Below are positions 9,267-18,883 of a DNA stretch of 64,000 bases, one piece after another. The stretch is taken from assembly GCF_001077535.1 (NCBI RefSeq), contig NZ_CP011968.1, positions 1,178,001-1,242,000 of the forward strand, read 5' to 3'. The notes under the pieces are model-generated. The model was not told the DNA's origin. It ran no database searches and was given only the letters and a program-made list of their open reading frames with translations. The translations under genes and the position numbers were made by a program. This stretch comes from Clostridioides difficile ATCC 9689 = DSM 1296. GTDB lineage: Bacteria > Bacillota > Clostridia > Peptostreptococcales > Peptostreptococcaceae. The stretch's first letter is position 1. Every line of letters begins with the position of its first letter.

Positions 9267-10127
9267 GTGTTTAGCATAAGGAATATCACAAAAAAATTAG
9301 GAAAATTCAAGTTAAATAATATAAACTTAGAGTTAAAGGAAGGGGATATTGTTGGGATTATAGGACCAAATGGTTCGGGAAAAACGACTTTAATAAAAAT
9401 TATAATGGGGATTATTGATGCAGATGAAGGTGAAATTGAACTTTGTAATGAAACTATTGAAAATTCTCCAATAAGTTTTAAAAACAATATTGGTTTTGTA
9501 TATGATTCTTTACAATTTTATCCGCATTTAAAGGTTAAGGAATTTAGAAAAATAGTTTCTTTATTTTATAAGAATTTTGATAGAGAAAGGTTTGATGAAT
9601 ACCTTAATAAGTTTGATATAGAAGAAAATATGCATATTGAAAATTTATCTAAAGGTCAATCTGAAAAGCTTATGTTATCAAGTGCACTTAGTCACAATGC
9701 TAAGTTATTGATTTTGGATGAACCAACTGCTGGGATAGACCCAATTGTAAGAACTGAAATAATGCAGTACTTACAAGATTTTGTGAAAAATGGAAGTAGT
9801 AGTGTAATAATTTCTACTCATAATACTGATAATTTAATTAAAATTGCCGATTATCTTGTTTTTATAAATAGAGGAAATCAGATTTTTACTGTTAAGAAAG
9901 AATTAATAGAACAAGAATATAAGATAATTAGGGCAAATAAAGCAGAGTTAGAAGCAATTAAAGAAAGCATAGTTGGTGTGAAAGAGTATAAATATTATAA
10001 TGAGGCACTTGTTAAAGTTGGAGATAGCTTGAAAGTAAAAAGCCTATTGATAGAAATTGATAAGCATAAGGTCAAAAATCCTACTATAGAAGAACTAATG
10101 TATTATTATGTAAATGAGGTGAGATGA
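9267..10127 (+). CDS. ABC transporter ATP-binding protein
   Basis: About 286 residues. A GTG at 9267 is preferred because AGAGGTGAA sits 5-6 bases upstream; an in-frame GTG at 9234 would add 11 residues but has no ribosome site. Walker A is GPNGSGKTT, the signature is the slightly deviant LSKGQSEKL, Walker B is LLILDEPTAGIDP, and the switch is STHNTDN. The C-terminal 80 residues resemble the extra domain of exporters of the GntR-linked (YtrB/BcrA) type. It overlaps the permease gene by four bases, so the two are translationally coupled. Confidence 0.9.
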   Translation: MFSIRNITKKLGKFKLNNINLELKEGDIVGIIGPNGSGKTTLIKIIMGIIDADEGEIELCNETIENSPISFKNNIGFVYDSLQFYPHLKVKEFRKIVSLFYKNFDRERFDEYLNKFDIEENMHIENLSKGQSEKLMLSSALSHNAKLLILDEPTAGIDPIVRTEIMQYLQDFVKNGSSSVIISTHNTDNLIKIADYLVFINRGNQIFTVKKELIEQEYKIIRANKAELEAIKESIVGVKEYKYYNEALVKVGDSLKVKSLLIEIDKHKVKNPTIEELMYYYVNEVR

Positions 10128-10813
10128 TGTTCAATTTAATAAGAAAAGATTTAATAATAGGGATTAGTTCAGATGGTATCCGTAATTTAAAGTACATATT
10201 GCTATTTTTTGTGTTTTATTTTTTCCTTAATTCAATTTCATATTATACAGTAAGTATTGTTGTTAGTTATTTGATATTTATAAATACGTTTGAGTGTGAT
10301 TATGAAAATGATTCAAGGATTTTTATAAGGAGTATGCCAGTTAGTATAGAAGATATAGTTTACTCAAAATATTTATTAGGTGTAGGATTAATAATTTCTG
10401 TAACAATAATTGTGTCCTTACTAAGTAAATTGACATCACTAGTGTTCTTTAGAAATATGGTTTTAAATGATGTATTTTTTTCTGTAAATATATTTTTAGC
10501 AATTTTGACGATTTTACTGCCTTTAATTTTTAAGTTTGGATATGGAAAAATGAAAGTTTGTGGTTTTATAGTAAGTATTTTAATTTACTTTGTATATGGA
10601 AGTCTTTTGAAGATGATTAGTATGATTGTATATCAAGTAAAGCATTTTAATTATAGTAAAGTTGGAGGAGTATATCTTTCAAATTATGTAACTGATATAG
10701 CTAATACTAAGTATATAAATTTATATAGTATGACATTTTTAACAATAATAATTTTTATAATATCAATGTATTTTTCTATTAAGATTTCAAAAAAGAATAA
10801 GTTTAATTATTAA
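10124..10813 (+). CDS. ABC-2 type permease
   Basis: 229 residues with six hydrophobic segments. The ATG overlaps the stop of the ATPase gene. The N-terminus MFNLIRKDLIIG and the pattern DSRIFIRSMPVSIEDIVYSKYLL are typical of ABC-2 membrane proteins such as those near YtrC/YtrD. It would form the membrane half of the transporter encoded with the preceding gene. The substrate is unknown; antimicrobial peptide or lipid-related export is a common guess for this architecture. Confidence 0.8.
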   Translation: MMFNLIRKDLIIGISSDGIRNLKYILLFFVFYFFLNSISYYTVSIVVSYLIFINTFECDYENDSRIFIRSMPVSIEDIVYSKYLLGVGLIISVTIIVSLLSKLTSLVFFRNMVLNDVFFSVNIFLAILTILLPLIFKFGYGKMKVCGFIVSILIYFVYGSLLKMISMIVYQVKHFNYSKVGGVYLSNYVTDIANTKYINLYSMTFLTIIIFIISMYFSIKISKKNKFNY

Positions 10814-10864
10814 AATTTTGATTAATATTATAGCACAATAGCACAAAATATAAGGAGACTAAAA

Positions 10865-11407
10865 ATGAAGAAGTTTATAAAAGTTTCATTTTTTATTTTG
10901 GGGATTTTTACACTATTCATAGCTATAAATAAATTAGTATATAGAGATATGGTAAGTGTCAAAGATTATGAAATAAATCATTTAGAGGAAATTGTTTTTG
11001 ATTTTGATAGCAGGAGAAGTAGAGATGTTGGTACTATTGTAAGATTTAAAATAAGCAATAATAGTAAATATAGTTATAAATTAAACAGTGCTAAAATGAA
11101 GTTTGAAAATTGTGTGGAAAATAAAAAGGGAATGAATAAGTGTTCTGCATATGTAAATGTAGATTTATTTAATGAAAAAAATTCTATAACTGAAAGAACT
11201 CTGAAATATGGAATAAAACCAAATAATCAAGGTTATGTTGATTTTGTAATTCCAAAAGGACTAAATTTTGATTATAGGTACTTTAATGAATCTGGTATGA
11301 GTGTAGAGTATAAAGGAGAATATATTGTCAATATTCCAATGGCAAAAGGACTTTATCTAGTAGTTGGAAAAAATAATGATACATGGAATGCTAATATTAT
11401 GGAATAA
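10865..11407 (+). CDS. Membrane-anchored protein of unknown function
   Basis: 180 residues. A single N-terminal hydrophobic segment (residues about 5-22) is followed by an extracytoplasmic domain rich in beta-type alternation. The stretches GTIVRFKISNNSKYSYKLN and GYVDFVIPKGLNFDYRYF suggest an Ig-like or FxLYD-like fold; that is inference. A TAAGGAGAC ribosome site precedes the ATG. It lies 51 bp after the ABC permease gene with no terminator seen between, so it may be an accessory protein of that transporter. Confidence 0.65.
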   Translation: MKKFIKVSFFILGIFTLFIAINKLVYRDMVSVKDYEINHLEEIVFDFDSRRSRDVGTIVRFKISNNSKYSYKLNSAKMKFENCVENKKGMNKCSAYVNVDLFNEKNSITERTLKYGIKPNNQGYVDFVIPKGLNFDYRYFNESGMSVEYKGEYIVNIPMAKGLYLVVGKNNDTWNANIME

Positions 11408-11485
11408 TTTGAAAAATAAATCAATTATAGATATAATTAAGAATAATATGAAATTTATAAAAGTTCAGACTAGGAGGGGTATTTA

Positions 11486-11953
11486 ATGTCAATAAGTAAT
11501 GTAAGAGAGTATTTTAAACAATTTGGCAAGGAAGACAGTATCTTAGAATTTGAACAATCTAGTGCTACTGTGGAACTTGCAGCTGAAGCAGCTGGGGTTA
11601 TTCCAGCAAGAATAGCTAAGACACTCTCATTTAAAATAGGAGATGATGCAATTTTAATTGTGACAGCTGGTGATGCTAAGATTGATAATAAGAAGTATAA
11701 GGCTGAATTTAATTGTAAGGCTAAAATGTTGACACCAGAAGAAGTCTTGGAGTTTACTGGACATGCTATTGGTGGAGTCTGTCCATTTGGTTTAAAAAAT
11801 TCTATAAAAGTCTATTTAGATGATTCAATGAAAAGATTTGATACAGTATTTCCTGCATGTGGCAGTAGTAACTCTGCAATAGAACTTACATGTGAAGAAA
11901 TGGAGAAGTTTTCTAAGTGTGAAAAATGGGTAGATGTTTGTAAGAATTGGTAA
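11486..11953 (+). CDS. YbaK/ProX-type aminoacyl-tRNA deacylase
   Basis: 155 residues with an AGGAGGGG ribosome site. The YbaK/EbsC fold is recognisable from STVELAAEAAGVIPARIAKTLSFK, the KIDNKKYK stretch, and GHAIGGVCPFGLKN near residue 95. This family hydrolyses mischarged aminoacyl-tRNAs (Cys- or Ala-tRNAPro), a cytoplasmic quality-control step. The gene stands alone, with a strong terminator downstream. Confidence 0.85.
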   Translation: MSISNVREYFKQFGKEDSILEFEQSSATVELAAEAAGVIPARIAKTLSFKIGDDAILIVTAGDAKIDNKKYKAEFNCKAKMLTPEEVLEFTGHAIGGVCPFGLKNSIKVYLDDSMKRFDTVFPACGSSNSAIELTCEEMEKFSKCEKWVDVCKNW

Positions 11954-11984
11954 AAAAATATAGTAAACTATAGTAGGAATTAGT

Positions 11985-12028
11985 AAAAAACTACCTCTGT
12001 ATACAATCTATACAGAGGTAGTTTTTTT
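11985..12028 (+). terminator. Terminator after the YbaK-type gene
   Basis: A 19-nt perfect stem (11985-12003 with 12009-12027) with loop CAATC ends in seven T residues. The A-run on the left arm could allow function on the minus strand too. Confidence 0.9.
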
Positions 12029-12182
12029 GTGTAAATATTTATAAATCTAAGAGGAAAATCTAATTTAAACTAATAATCCAAAATAAAGTTAAAAAATTCT
12101 GATTTTTTTTCGAAACAATAAAAAAATGACAAAAAAGTGGAAAAAATGTAATAAATATTGTTAAAAAAATAATTAGAAATTA

Positions 12183-12211
12183 TTGAAAAATTATCCTTTG
12201 AGTGATACTAT
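12183..12211 (+). promoter_or_regulatory. Sigma-A-type promoter of the butyryl-CoA operon
   Basis: A -35 TTGAAA (12183-12188), a 17-bp spacer and a -10 TACTAT (12206-12211) predict transcription from about 12218, far upstream of bcd2. A TTGTTA-N6-TAATTA sequence at 12158-12175 has one perfect Rex half-site and one poor one; Rex control of this operon is established biology in clostridia, but this site is only a weak candidate. Confidence 0.55.
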
Positions 12212-12217
12212 TATAGA

Positions 12218-12661
12218 TGTAAGATATTTAAAAATAAAAAATAGTCAGATAAAAATATGATTATTTAGCTCTATTAAAATAATTTTTATACGATAAAAAT
12301 CTTCTGTACATGGCTAAAAAACAGATGTACAGACAATATTTAATGTTTAATATACCCTAATATAAATATCGTAAACAAATTATTTTATCTCTAACCAGTG
12401 TGAAAGAAATCTTATTCTAACTTGAAATTTCACAAAATTCCAAAAAGCGAGATTTTTTTTAAGTATAGTTGATTTTAAATTAACAATTTATGATTAAATT
12501 AATGTCATAATTGGTTAGTATAATCACATATAAATATAGAGCGTAGTTTGATTAAGGTTATAAATTTCTCGACGTATATTCAAATACCTTATTATAGATG
12601 TTGCCGAGATTTTAATTAATAAATGAAAATAAAATATTTATAAAATACTGAGGAGGCTATT
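12218..12661 (+). other. Long (~440 nt) untranslated leader of bcd2
   Basis: No open frame of note. A perfect 9-bp hairpin lies at 12303-12311/12325-12333. Close to the ribosome site, TAAGGT (12553-12558) can pair with ACCTTA (12586-12591), and TCTCG (12567-12571) with CGAGA (12605-12609). These two pairings interleave like a pseudoknot. I do not recognise a known riboswitch class. Confidence 0.45.
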
Positions 12662-13798
12662 ATGGATTTAAATTCTAAAAAATATCAGATGCTTAAAGAG
12701 CTATATGTAAGCTTCGCTGAAAATGAAGTTAAACCTTTAGCAACAGAACTTGATGAAGAAGAAAGATTTCCTTATGAAACAGTGGAAAAAATGGCAAAAG
12801 CAGGAATGATGGGTATACCATATCCAAAAGAATATGGTGGAGAAGGTGGAGACACTGTAGGATATATAATGGCAGTTGAAGAATTGTCTAGAGTTTGTGG
12901 TACTACAGGAGTTATATTATCAGCTCATACATCTCTTGGCTCATGGCCTATATATCAATATGGTAATGAAGAACAAAAACAAAAATTCTTAAGACCACTA
13001 GCAAGTGGAGAAAAATTAGGAGCATTTGGTCTTACTGAGCCTAATGCTGGTACAGATGCGTCTGGCCAACAAACAACTGCTGTTTTAGACGGGGATGAAT
13101 ACATACTTAATGGCTCAAAAATATTTATAACAAACGCAATAGCTGGTGACATATATGTAGTAATGGCAATGACTGATAAATCTAAGGGGAACAAAGGAAT
13201 ATCAGCATTTATAGTTGAAAAAGGAACTCCTGGGTTTAGCTTTGGAGTTAAAGAAAAGAAAATGGGTATAAGAGGTTCAGCTACGAGTGAATTAATATTT
13301 GAGGATTGCAGAATACCTAAAGAAAATTTACTTGGAAAAGAAGGTCAAGGATTTAAGATAGCAATGTCTACTCTTGATGGTGGTAGAATTGGTATAGCTG
13401 CACAAGCTTTAGGTTTAGCACAAGGTGCTCTTGATGAAACTGTTAAATATGTAAAAGAAAGAGTACAATTTGGTAGACCATTATCAAAATTCCAAAATAC
13501 ACAATTCCAATTAGCTGATATGGAAGTTAAGGTACAAGCGGCTAGACACCTTGTATATCAAGCAGCTATAAATAAAGACTTAGGAAAACCTTATGGAGTA
13601 GAAGCAGCAATGGCAAAATTATTTGCAGCTGAAACAGCTATGGAAGTTACTACAAAAGCTGTACAACTTCATGGAGGATATGGATACACTCGTGACTATC
13701 CAGTAGAAAGAATGATGAGAGATGCTAAGATAACTGAAATATATGAAGGAACTAGTGAAGTTCAAAGAATGGTTATTTCAGGAAAACTATTAAAATAG
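12662..13798 (+). CDS. bcd2: Butyryl-CoA dehydrogenase
   Basis: 378 residues with a GAGGAGG ribosome site. This acyl-CoA dehydrogenase reduces crotonyl-CoA to butyryl-CoA, and with EtfAB it does so by electron bifurcation linked to ferredoxin reduction. Seen are the FAD-binding stretch AFGLTEPNAGTDASG, the middle-domain KIFITNA and the C-terminal IYEGTSEVQRM, whose Glu is the catalytic base. Full length. It is the first gene of a six-gene operon that converts acetyl-CoA to butyryl-CoA, in the order seen in C. difficile. Confidence 0.96.
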   Translation: MDLNSKKYQMLKELYVSFAENEVKPLATELDEEERFPYETVEKMAKAGMMGIPYPKEYGGEGGDTVGYIMAVEELSRVCGTTGVILSAHTSLGSWPIYQYGNEEQKQKFLRPLASGEKLGAFGLTEPNAGTDASGQQTTAVLDGDEYILNGSKIFITNAIAGDIYVVMAMTDKSKGNKGISAFIVEKGTPGFSFGVKEKKMGIRGSATSELIFEDCRIPKENLLGKEGQGFKIAMSTLDGGRIGIAAQALGLAQGALDETVKYVKERVQFGRPLSKFQNTQFQLADMEVKVQAARHLVYQAAINKDLGKPYGVEAAMAKLFAAETAMEVTTKAVQLHGGYGYTRDYPVERMMRDAKITEIYEGTSEVQRMVISGKLLK

Positions 13799-13856
13799 AT
13801 AAATATTAAAATATACACAATAGGTCGATATTAAAATAGATATGGAGGAAGGATTT

Positions 13857-14639
13857 ATGAATATAGTCGTTTGTATAAAACAAGTTCCAGATACAACAGA
13901 AGTTAAACTAGATCCTAATACAGGTACTTTAATTAGAGATGGAGTACCAAGTATAATAAACCCTGATGATAAAGCAGGTTTAGAAGAAGCTATAAAATTA
14001 AAAGAAGAAATGGGTGCTCATGTAACTGTTATAACAATGGGACCTCCTCAAGCAGATATGGCTTTAAAAGAAGCTTTAGCAATGGGTGCAGATAGAGGTA
14101 TATTATTAACAGATAGAGCATTTGCAGGTGCTGATACTTGGGCAACTTCATCAGCATTAGCAGGAGCATTAAAAAATATAGATTTTGATATTATAATAGC
14201 TGGAAGACAGGCGATAGATGGAGATACTGCACAAGTTGGACCTCAAATAGCTGAACATTTAAATCTTCCATCAATAACATATGCTGAAGAAATAAAAACT
14301 GAAGGTGAATATGTATTAGTAAAAAGACAATTTGAAGATTGTTGCCATGACTTAAAAGTTAAAATGCCATGCCTTATAACAACTCTTAAAGATATGAACA
14401 CACCAAGATACATGAAAGTTGGAAGAATATATGATGCTTTCGAAAATGATGTAGTAGAAACATGGACTGTAAAAGATATAGAAGTTGACCCTTCTAATTT
14501 AGGTCTTAAAGGTTCTCCAACTAGTGTATTTAAATCATTTACAAAATCAGTTAAACCAGCTGGTACAATATACAATGAAGATGCGAAAACATCAGCTGGA
14601 ATTATCATAGATAAATTAAAAGAGAAGTATATCATATAA
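13857..14639 (+). CDS. etfB2: Electron transfer flavoprotein beta subunit
   Basis: 260 residues. The ATG at 13857 (MNIVVCIKQVPDTTEVKL) is chosen over the ATG at 13842, because the latter lies within the GGAGGAAGG ribosome site. The ETF beta fold is clear from CIKQVPDT, IAGRQAIDGDTAQVGPQIAEHL and the conserved segment RYMKVGRIYDA. With EtfA it forms the bifurcating partner of Bcd, carrying electrons from NADH to crotonyl-CoA and ferredoxin. It lies 58 bp after bcd2. Confidence 0.95.
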   Translation: MNIVVCIKQVPDTTEVKLDPNTGTLIRDGVPSIINPDDKAGLEEAIKLKEEMGAHVTVITMGPPQADMALKEALAMGADRGILLTDRAFAGADTWATSSALAGALKNIDFDIIIAGRQAIDGDTAQVGPQIAEHLNLPSITYAEEIKTEGEYVLVKRQFEDCCHDLKVKMPCLITTLKDMNTPRYMKVGRIYDAFENDVVETWTVKDIEVDPSNLGLKGSPTSVFKSFTKSVKPAGTIYNEDAKTSAGIIIDKLKEKYII

Positions 14640-14657
14640 TTTAAGGGGGGATAAAGA

Positions 14658-15668
14658 ATGGGTAACGTTTTAGTAGTAATAGAACAAAGAGAAAATGTAA
14701 TTCAAACTGTTTCTTTAGAATTACTAGGAAAGGCTACAGAAATAGCAAAAGATTATGATACAAAAGTTTCTGCATTACTTTTAGGTAGTAAGGTAGAAGG
14801 TTTAATAGATACATTAGCACACTATGGTGCAGATGAGGTAATAGTAGTAGATGATGAAGCTTTAGCAGTGTATACAACTGAACCATATACAAAAGCAGCT
14901 TATGAAGCAATAAAAGCAGCTGACCCTATAGTTGTATTATTTGGTGCAACTTCAATAGGTAGAGATTTAGCGCCTAGAGTTTCTGCTAGAATACATACAG
15001 GTCTTACTGCTGACTGTACAGGTCTTGCAGTAGCTGAAGATACAAAATTATTATTAATGACAAGACCTGCCTTTGGTGGAAATATAATGGCAACAATAGT
15101 TTGTAAAGATTTCAGACCTCAAATGTCTACAGTTAGACCAGGGGTTATGAAGAAAAATGAACCTGATGAAACTAAAGAAGCTGTAATTAACCGTTTCAAG
15201 GTAGAATTTAATGATGCTGATAAATTAGTTCAAGTTGTACAAGTAATAAAAGAAGCTAAAAAACAAGTTAAAATAGAAGATGCTAAGATATTAGTTTCTG
15301 CTGGACGTGGAATGGGTGGAAAAGAAAACTTAGACATACTTTATGAATTAGCTGAAATTATAGGTGGAGAAGTTTCTGGTTCTCGTGCCACTATAGATGC
15401 AGGTTGGTTAGATAAAGCAAGACAAGTTGGTCAAACTGGTAAAACTGTAAGACCAGACCTTTATATAGCATGTGGTATATCTGGAGCAATACAACATATA
15501 GCTGGTATGGAAGATGCTGAGTTTATAGTTGCTATAAATAAAAATCCAGAAGCTCCAATATTTAAATATGCTGATGTTGGTATAGTTGGAGATGTTCATA
15601 AAGTGCTTCCAGAACTTATCAGTCAGTTAAGTGTTGCAAAAGAAAAAGGTGAAGTTTTAGCTAACTAA
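14658..15668 (+). CDS. etfA2: Electron transfer flavoprotein alpha subunit
   Basis: 336 residues with a ribosome site within AAGGGGGGAT, 18 bp after etfB2. The C-terminal FAD domain carries the diagnostic VSAGRGMGGKENL, GSRATIDAGW, GQTGKTVRPDLYIACGISG and the AINKNPEAPIFKYADVGIVGD stretch. The N-terminal domain pairs with EtfB. Soluble, cytoplasmic. There is no ferredoxin-like extension of the kind seen on some longer clostridial EtfA proteins. Confidence 0.95.
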   Translation: MGNVLVVIEQRENVIQTVSLELLGKATEIAKDYDTKVSALLLGSKVEGLIDTLAHYGADEVIVVDDEALAVYTTEPYTKAAYEAIKAADPIVVLFGATSIGRDLAPRVSARIHTGLTADCTGLAVAEDTKLLLMTRPAFGGNIMATIVCKDFRPQMSTVRPGVMKKNEPDETKEAVINRFKVEFNDADKLVQVVQVIKEAKKQVKIEDAKILVSAGRGMGGKENLDILYELAEIIGGEVSGSRATIDAGWLDKARQVGQTGKTVRPDLYIACGISGAIQHIAGMEDAEFIVAINKNPEAPIFKYADVGIVGDVHKVLPELISQLSVAKEKGEVLAN

Positions 15669-15686
15669 TTTCTTGGGGAGGGTATT

Positions 15687-16484
15687 ATGAGTACAAGTGA
15701 TGTTAAAGTTTATGAGAATGTAGCTGTTGAAGTAGATGGAAATATATGTACAGTGAAAATGAATAGACCTAAAGCCCTTAATGCAATAAATTCAAAGACT
15801 TTAGAAGAACTTTATGAAGTATTTGTAGATATTAATAATGATGAAACTATTGATGTTGTAATATTGACAGGGGAAGGAAAGGCATTTGTAGCTGGAGCAG
15901 ATATTGCATACATGAAAGATTTAGATGCTGTAGCTGCTAAAGATTTTAGTATCTTAGGAGCAAAAGCTTTTGGAGAAATAGAAAATAGTAAAAAAGTAGT
16001 GATAGCTGCTGTAAACGGATTTGCTTTAGGTGGAGGATGTGAACTTGCAATGGCATGTGATATAAGAATTGCATCTGCTAAAGCTAAATTTGGTCAGCCA
16101 GAAGTAACTCTTGGAATAACTCCAGGATATGGAGGAACTCAAAGGCTTACAAGATTGGTTGGAATGGCAAAAGCAAAAGAATTAATCTTTACAGGTCAAG
16201 TTATAAAAGCTGATGAAGCTGAAAAAATAGGGCTAGTAAATAGAGTCGTTGAGCCAGACATTTTAATAGAAGAAGTTGAGAAATTAGCTAAGATAATAGC
16301 TAAAAATGCTCAGCTTGCAGTTAGATACTCTAAAGAAGCAATACAACTTGGTGCTCAAACTGATATAAATACTGGAATAGATATAGAATCTAATTTATTT
16401 GGTCTTTGTTTTTCAACTAAAGACCAAAAAGAAGGAATGTCAGCTTTCGTTGAAAAGAGAGAAGCTAACTTTATAAAAGGGTAA
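15687..16484 (+). CDS. crt2: 3-hydroxybutyryl-CoA dehydratase (crotonase)
   Basis: 265 residues after a GGGGAGGG ribosome site. Enoyl-CoA hydratase family: the oxyanion-hole segments KAFVAGADIAYMKDLD and AVNGFALGGGCELAMACD and the catalytic-Glu region GQPEVTLGITPGYGGTQRL are all intact. It removes water from 3-hydroxybutyryl-CoA to give crotonyl-CoA. It lies 18 bp after etfA2. A hairpin separates it from hbd. Confidence 0.95.
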   Translation: MSTSDVKVYENVAVEVDGNICTVKMNRPKALNAINSKTLEELYEVFVDINNDETIDVVILTGEGKAFVAGADIAYMKDLDAVAAKDFSILGAKAFGEIENSKKVVIAAVNGFALGGGCELAMACDIRIASAKAKFGQPEVTLGITPGYGGTQRLTRLVGMAKAKELIFTGQVIKADEAEKIGLVNRVVEPDILIEEVEKLAKIIAKNAQLAVRYSKEAIQLGAQTDINTGIDIESNLFGLCFSTKDQKEGMSAFVEKREANFIKG

Positions 16485-16507
16485 AAATCTAATTAAAAAT
16501 ATATTTG

Positions 16508-16547
16508 CTGTTAACTAGATTAAATAGTATTTTAATCTAGTTAACAG
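16508..16547 (+). other. Intra-operon hairpin between crt2 and hbd
   Basis: An inverted repeat of about 17 bp (CTGTTAACTAGATTAAA and its complement) with a small loop. No T run follows, so it is unlikely to be a full terminator. It may stabilise an mRNA end or mark a processing site. Confidence 0.6.
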
Positions 16548-16581
16548 AATATAAATACTAAAATAACAGGAGGTTATAACT

Positions 16582-17427
16582 ATGAAATTAGCTGTAATAG
16601 GTAGTGGAACTATGGGAAGTGGTATTGTACAAACTTTTGCAAGTTGTGGACATGATGTATGTTTAAAGAGTAGAACTCAAGGTGCTATAGATAAATGTTT
16701 AGCTTTATTAGATAAAAATTTAACTAAGTTAGTTACTAAGGGAAAAATGGATGAAGCTACAAAAGCAGAAATATTAAGTCATGTTAGTTCAACTACTAAT
16801 TATGAAGATTTAAAAGATATGGATTTAATAATAGAAGCATCTGTAGAAGACATGAATATAAAGAAAGATGTTTTCAAGTTACTAGATGAATTATGTAAAG
16901 AAGATACTATCTTGGCAACAAATACTTCATCATTATCTATAACAGAAATAGCTTCTTCTACTAAGAGACCAGATAAAGTTATAGGAATGCATTTCTTTAA
17001 TCCAGTTCCTATGATGAAATTAGTTGAAGTTATAAGTGGTCAGTTAACATCAAAAGTTACTTTTGATACAGTATTTGAATTATCTAAGAGTATCAATAAA
17101 GTACCAGTAGATGTATCTGAATCTCCTGGATTTGTAGTAAATAGAATACTTATACCTATGATAAATGAAGCTGTTGGTATATATGCAGATGGTGTTGCAA
17201 GTAAAGAAGAAATAGATGAAGCTATGAAATTAGGAGCAAACCATCCAATGGGACCACTAGCATTAGGTGATTTAATCGGATTAGATGTTGTTTTAGCTAT
17301 AATGAACGTTTTATATACTGAATTTGGAGATACTAAATATAGACCTCATCCACTTTTAGCTAAAATGGTTAGAGCTAATCAATTAGGAAGAAAAACTAAG
17401 ATAGGATTCTATGATTATAATAAATAA
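16582..17427 (+). CDS. hbd: 3-hydroxybutyryl-CoA dehydrogenase
   Basis: 281 residues with an AGGAGG ribosome site. NAD(P)-binding GSGTMGSGIVQTFA at the N-terminus, the catalytic region IGMHFFNPVPMMKLVEVI (active His), and ESPGFVVNRILIPMINEA are intact, so this is the enzyme that reduces acetoacetyl-CoA to 3-hydroxybutyryl-CoA. Length and motifs are normal for clostridial Hbd. It is the fifth gene of the operon. Confidence 0.96.
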   Translation: MKLAVIGSGTMGSGIVQTFASCGHDVCLKSRTQGAIDKCLALLDKNLTKLVTKGKMDEATKAEILSHVSSTTNYEDLKDMDLIIEASVEDMNIKKDVFKLLDELCKEDTILATNTSSLSITEIASSTKRPDKVIGMHFFNPVPMMKLVEVISGQLTSKVTFDTVFELSKSINKVPVDVSESPGFVVNRILIPMINEAVGIYADGVASKEEIDEAMKLGANHPMGPLALGDLIGLDVVLAIMNVLYTEFGDTKYRPHPLLAKMVRANQLGRKTKIGFYDYNK

Positions 17428-17513
17428 GAATTTGGGAATTAAAAGTTTAAATAAAATTGTTTAAAAAACAATTTCGGATATATGAAAAATCTAATTTAAT
17501 GGGGGTAATGAAT

Positions 17514-18689
17514 ATGAGAGAAGTAGTAATTGCCAGTGCAGCTAGAACAGCAGTAGGAAGTTTTGGAGGAGCATTTAAATCAGTTTCAGCGGTAGAGTTA
17601 GGGGTAACAGCAGCTAAAGAAGCTATAAAAAGAGCTAACATAACTCCAGATATGATAGATGAATCTCTTTTAGGGGGAGTACTTACAGCAGGTCTTGGAC
17701 AAAATATAGCAAGACAAATAGCATTAGGAGCAGGAATACCAGTAGAAAAACCAGCTATGACTATAAATATAGTTTGTGGTTCTGGATTAAGATCTGTTTC
17801 AATGGCATCTCAACTTATAGCATTAGGTGATGCTGATATAATGTTAGTTGGTGGAGCTGAAAACATGAGTATGTCTCCTTATTTAGTACCAAGTGCGAGA
17901 TATGGTGCAAGAATGGGTGATGCTGCTTTTGTTGATTCAATGATAAAAGATGGATTATCAGACATATTTAATAACTATCACATGGGTATTACTGCTGAAA
18001 ACATAGCAGAGCAATGGAATATAACTAGAGAAGAACAAGATGAATTAGCTCTTGCAAGTCAAAATAAAGCTGAAAAAGCTCAAGCTGAAGGAAAATTTGA
18101 TGAAGAAATAGTTCCTGTTGTTATAAAAGGAAGAAAAGGTGACACTGTAGTAGATAAAGATGAATATATTAAGCCTGGCACTACAATGGAGAAACTTGCT
18201 AAGTTAAGACCTGCATTTAAAAAAGATGGAACAGTTACTGCTGGTAATGCATCAGGAATAAATGATGGTGCTGCTATGCTAGTAGTAATGGCTAAAGAAA
18301 AAGCTGAAGAACTAGGAATAGAGCCTCTTGCAACTATAGTTTCTTATGGAACAGCTGGTGTTGACCCTAAAATAATGGGATATGGACCAGTTCCAGCAAC
18401 TAAAAAAGCTTTAGAAGCTGCTAATATGACTATTGAAGATATAGATTTAGTTGAAGCTAATGAGGCATTTGCTGCCCAATCTGTAGCTGTAATAAGAGAC
18501 TTAAATATAGATATGAATAAAGTTAATGTTAATGGTGGAGCAATAGCTATAGGACATCCAATAGGATGCTCAGGAGCAAGAATACTTACTACACTTTTAT
18601 ATGAAATGAAGAGAAGAGATGCTAAAACTGGTCTTGCTACACTTTGTATAGGCGGTGGAATGGGAACTACTTTAATAGTTAAGAGATAG
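17514..18689 (+). CDS. thlA1: Acetyl-CoA acetyltransferase (thiolase)
   Basis: 391 residues from the ATG at 17514 ([19 protein letters not shown]), eight bases after GGGGGT; further in-frame starts upstream would add residues not found in thiolases. The nucleophile Cys is in [11 protein letters not shown], the catalytic His in [16 protein letters not shown], and the second Cys in [10 protein letters not shown]. It condenses two acetyl-CoA to acetoacetyl-CoA, the entry step of the butyrate pathway. It is the last gene of the operon, followed by a strong terminator. Confidence 0.96.
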
Positions 18690-18734
18690 TTTTAGATTAT
18701 AATATTTACAAATTAAATATTTAATTATGAATTT

Positions 18735-18776
18735 AACCTGTAAGAATAACTATTTGTTATTCTTACAGGTTTTTAT
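18735..18776 (+). terminator. Terminator of the butyryl-CoA operon
   Basis: A 16-bp perfect stem (18735-18750 with 18756-18771) with a 5-nt loop, followed by a T run. Confidence 0.92.
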
Positions 18777-18883
18777 AGTTAAAAATAATTATTATCTATT
18801 AAACAAAAATAGTGTAAAATATATAATATCATGATTTTGAAGATATAAAAAGTAGGAAGATATAAAAGAAAGTAGGTAAAAGT

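Noticed and set aside
12158-12175. Rex operator before bcd2
   Set aside because: Only one half-site is a good match; kept as a weak note under the promoter rather than as a feature.
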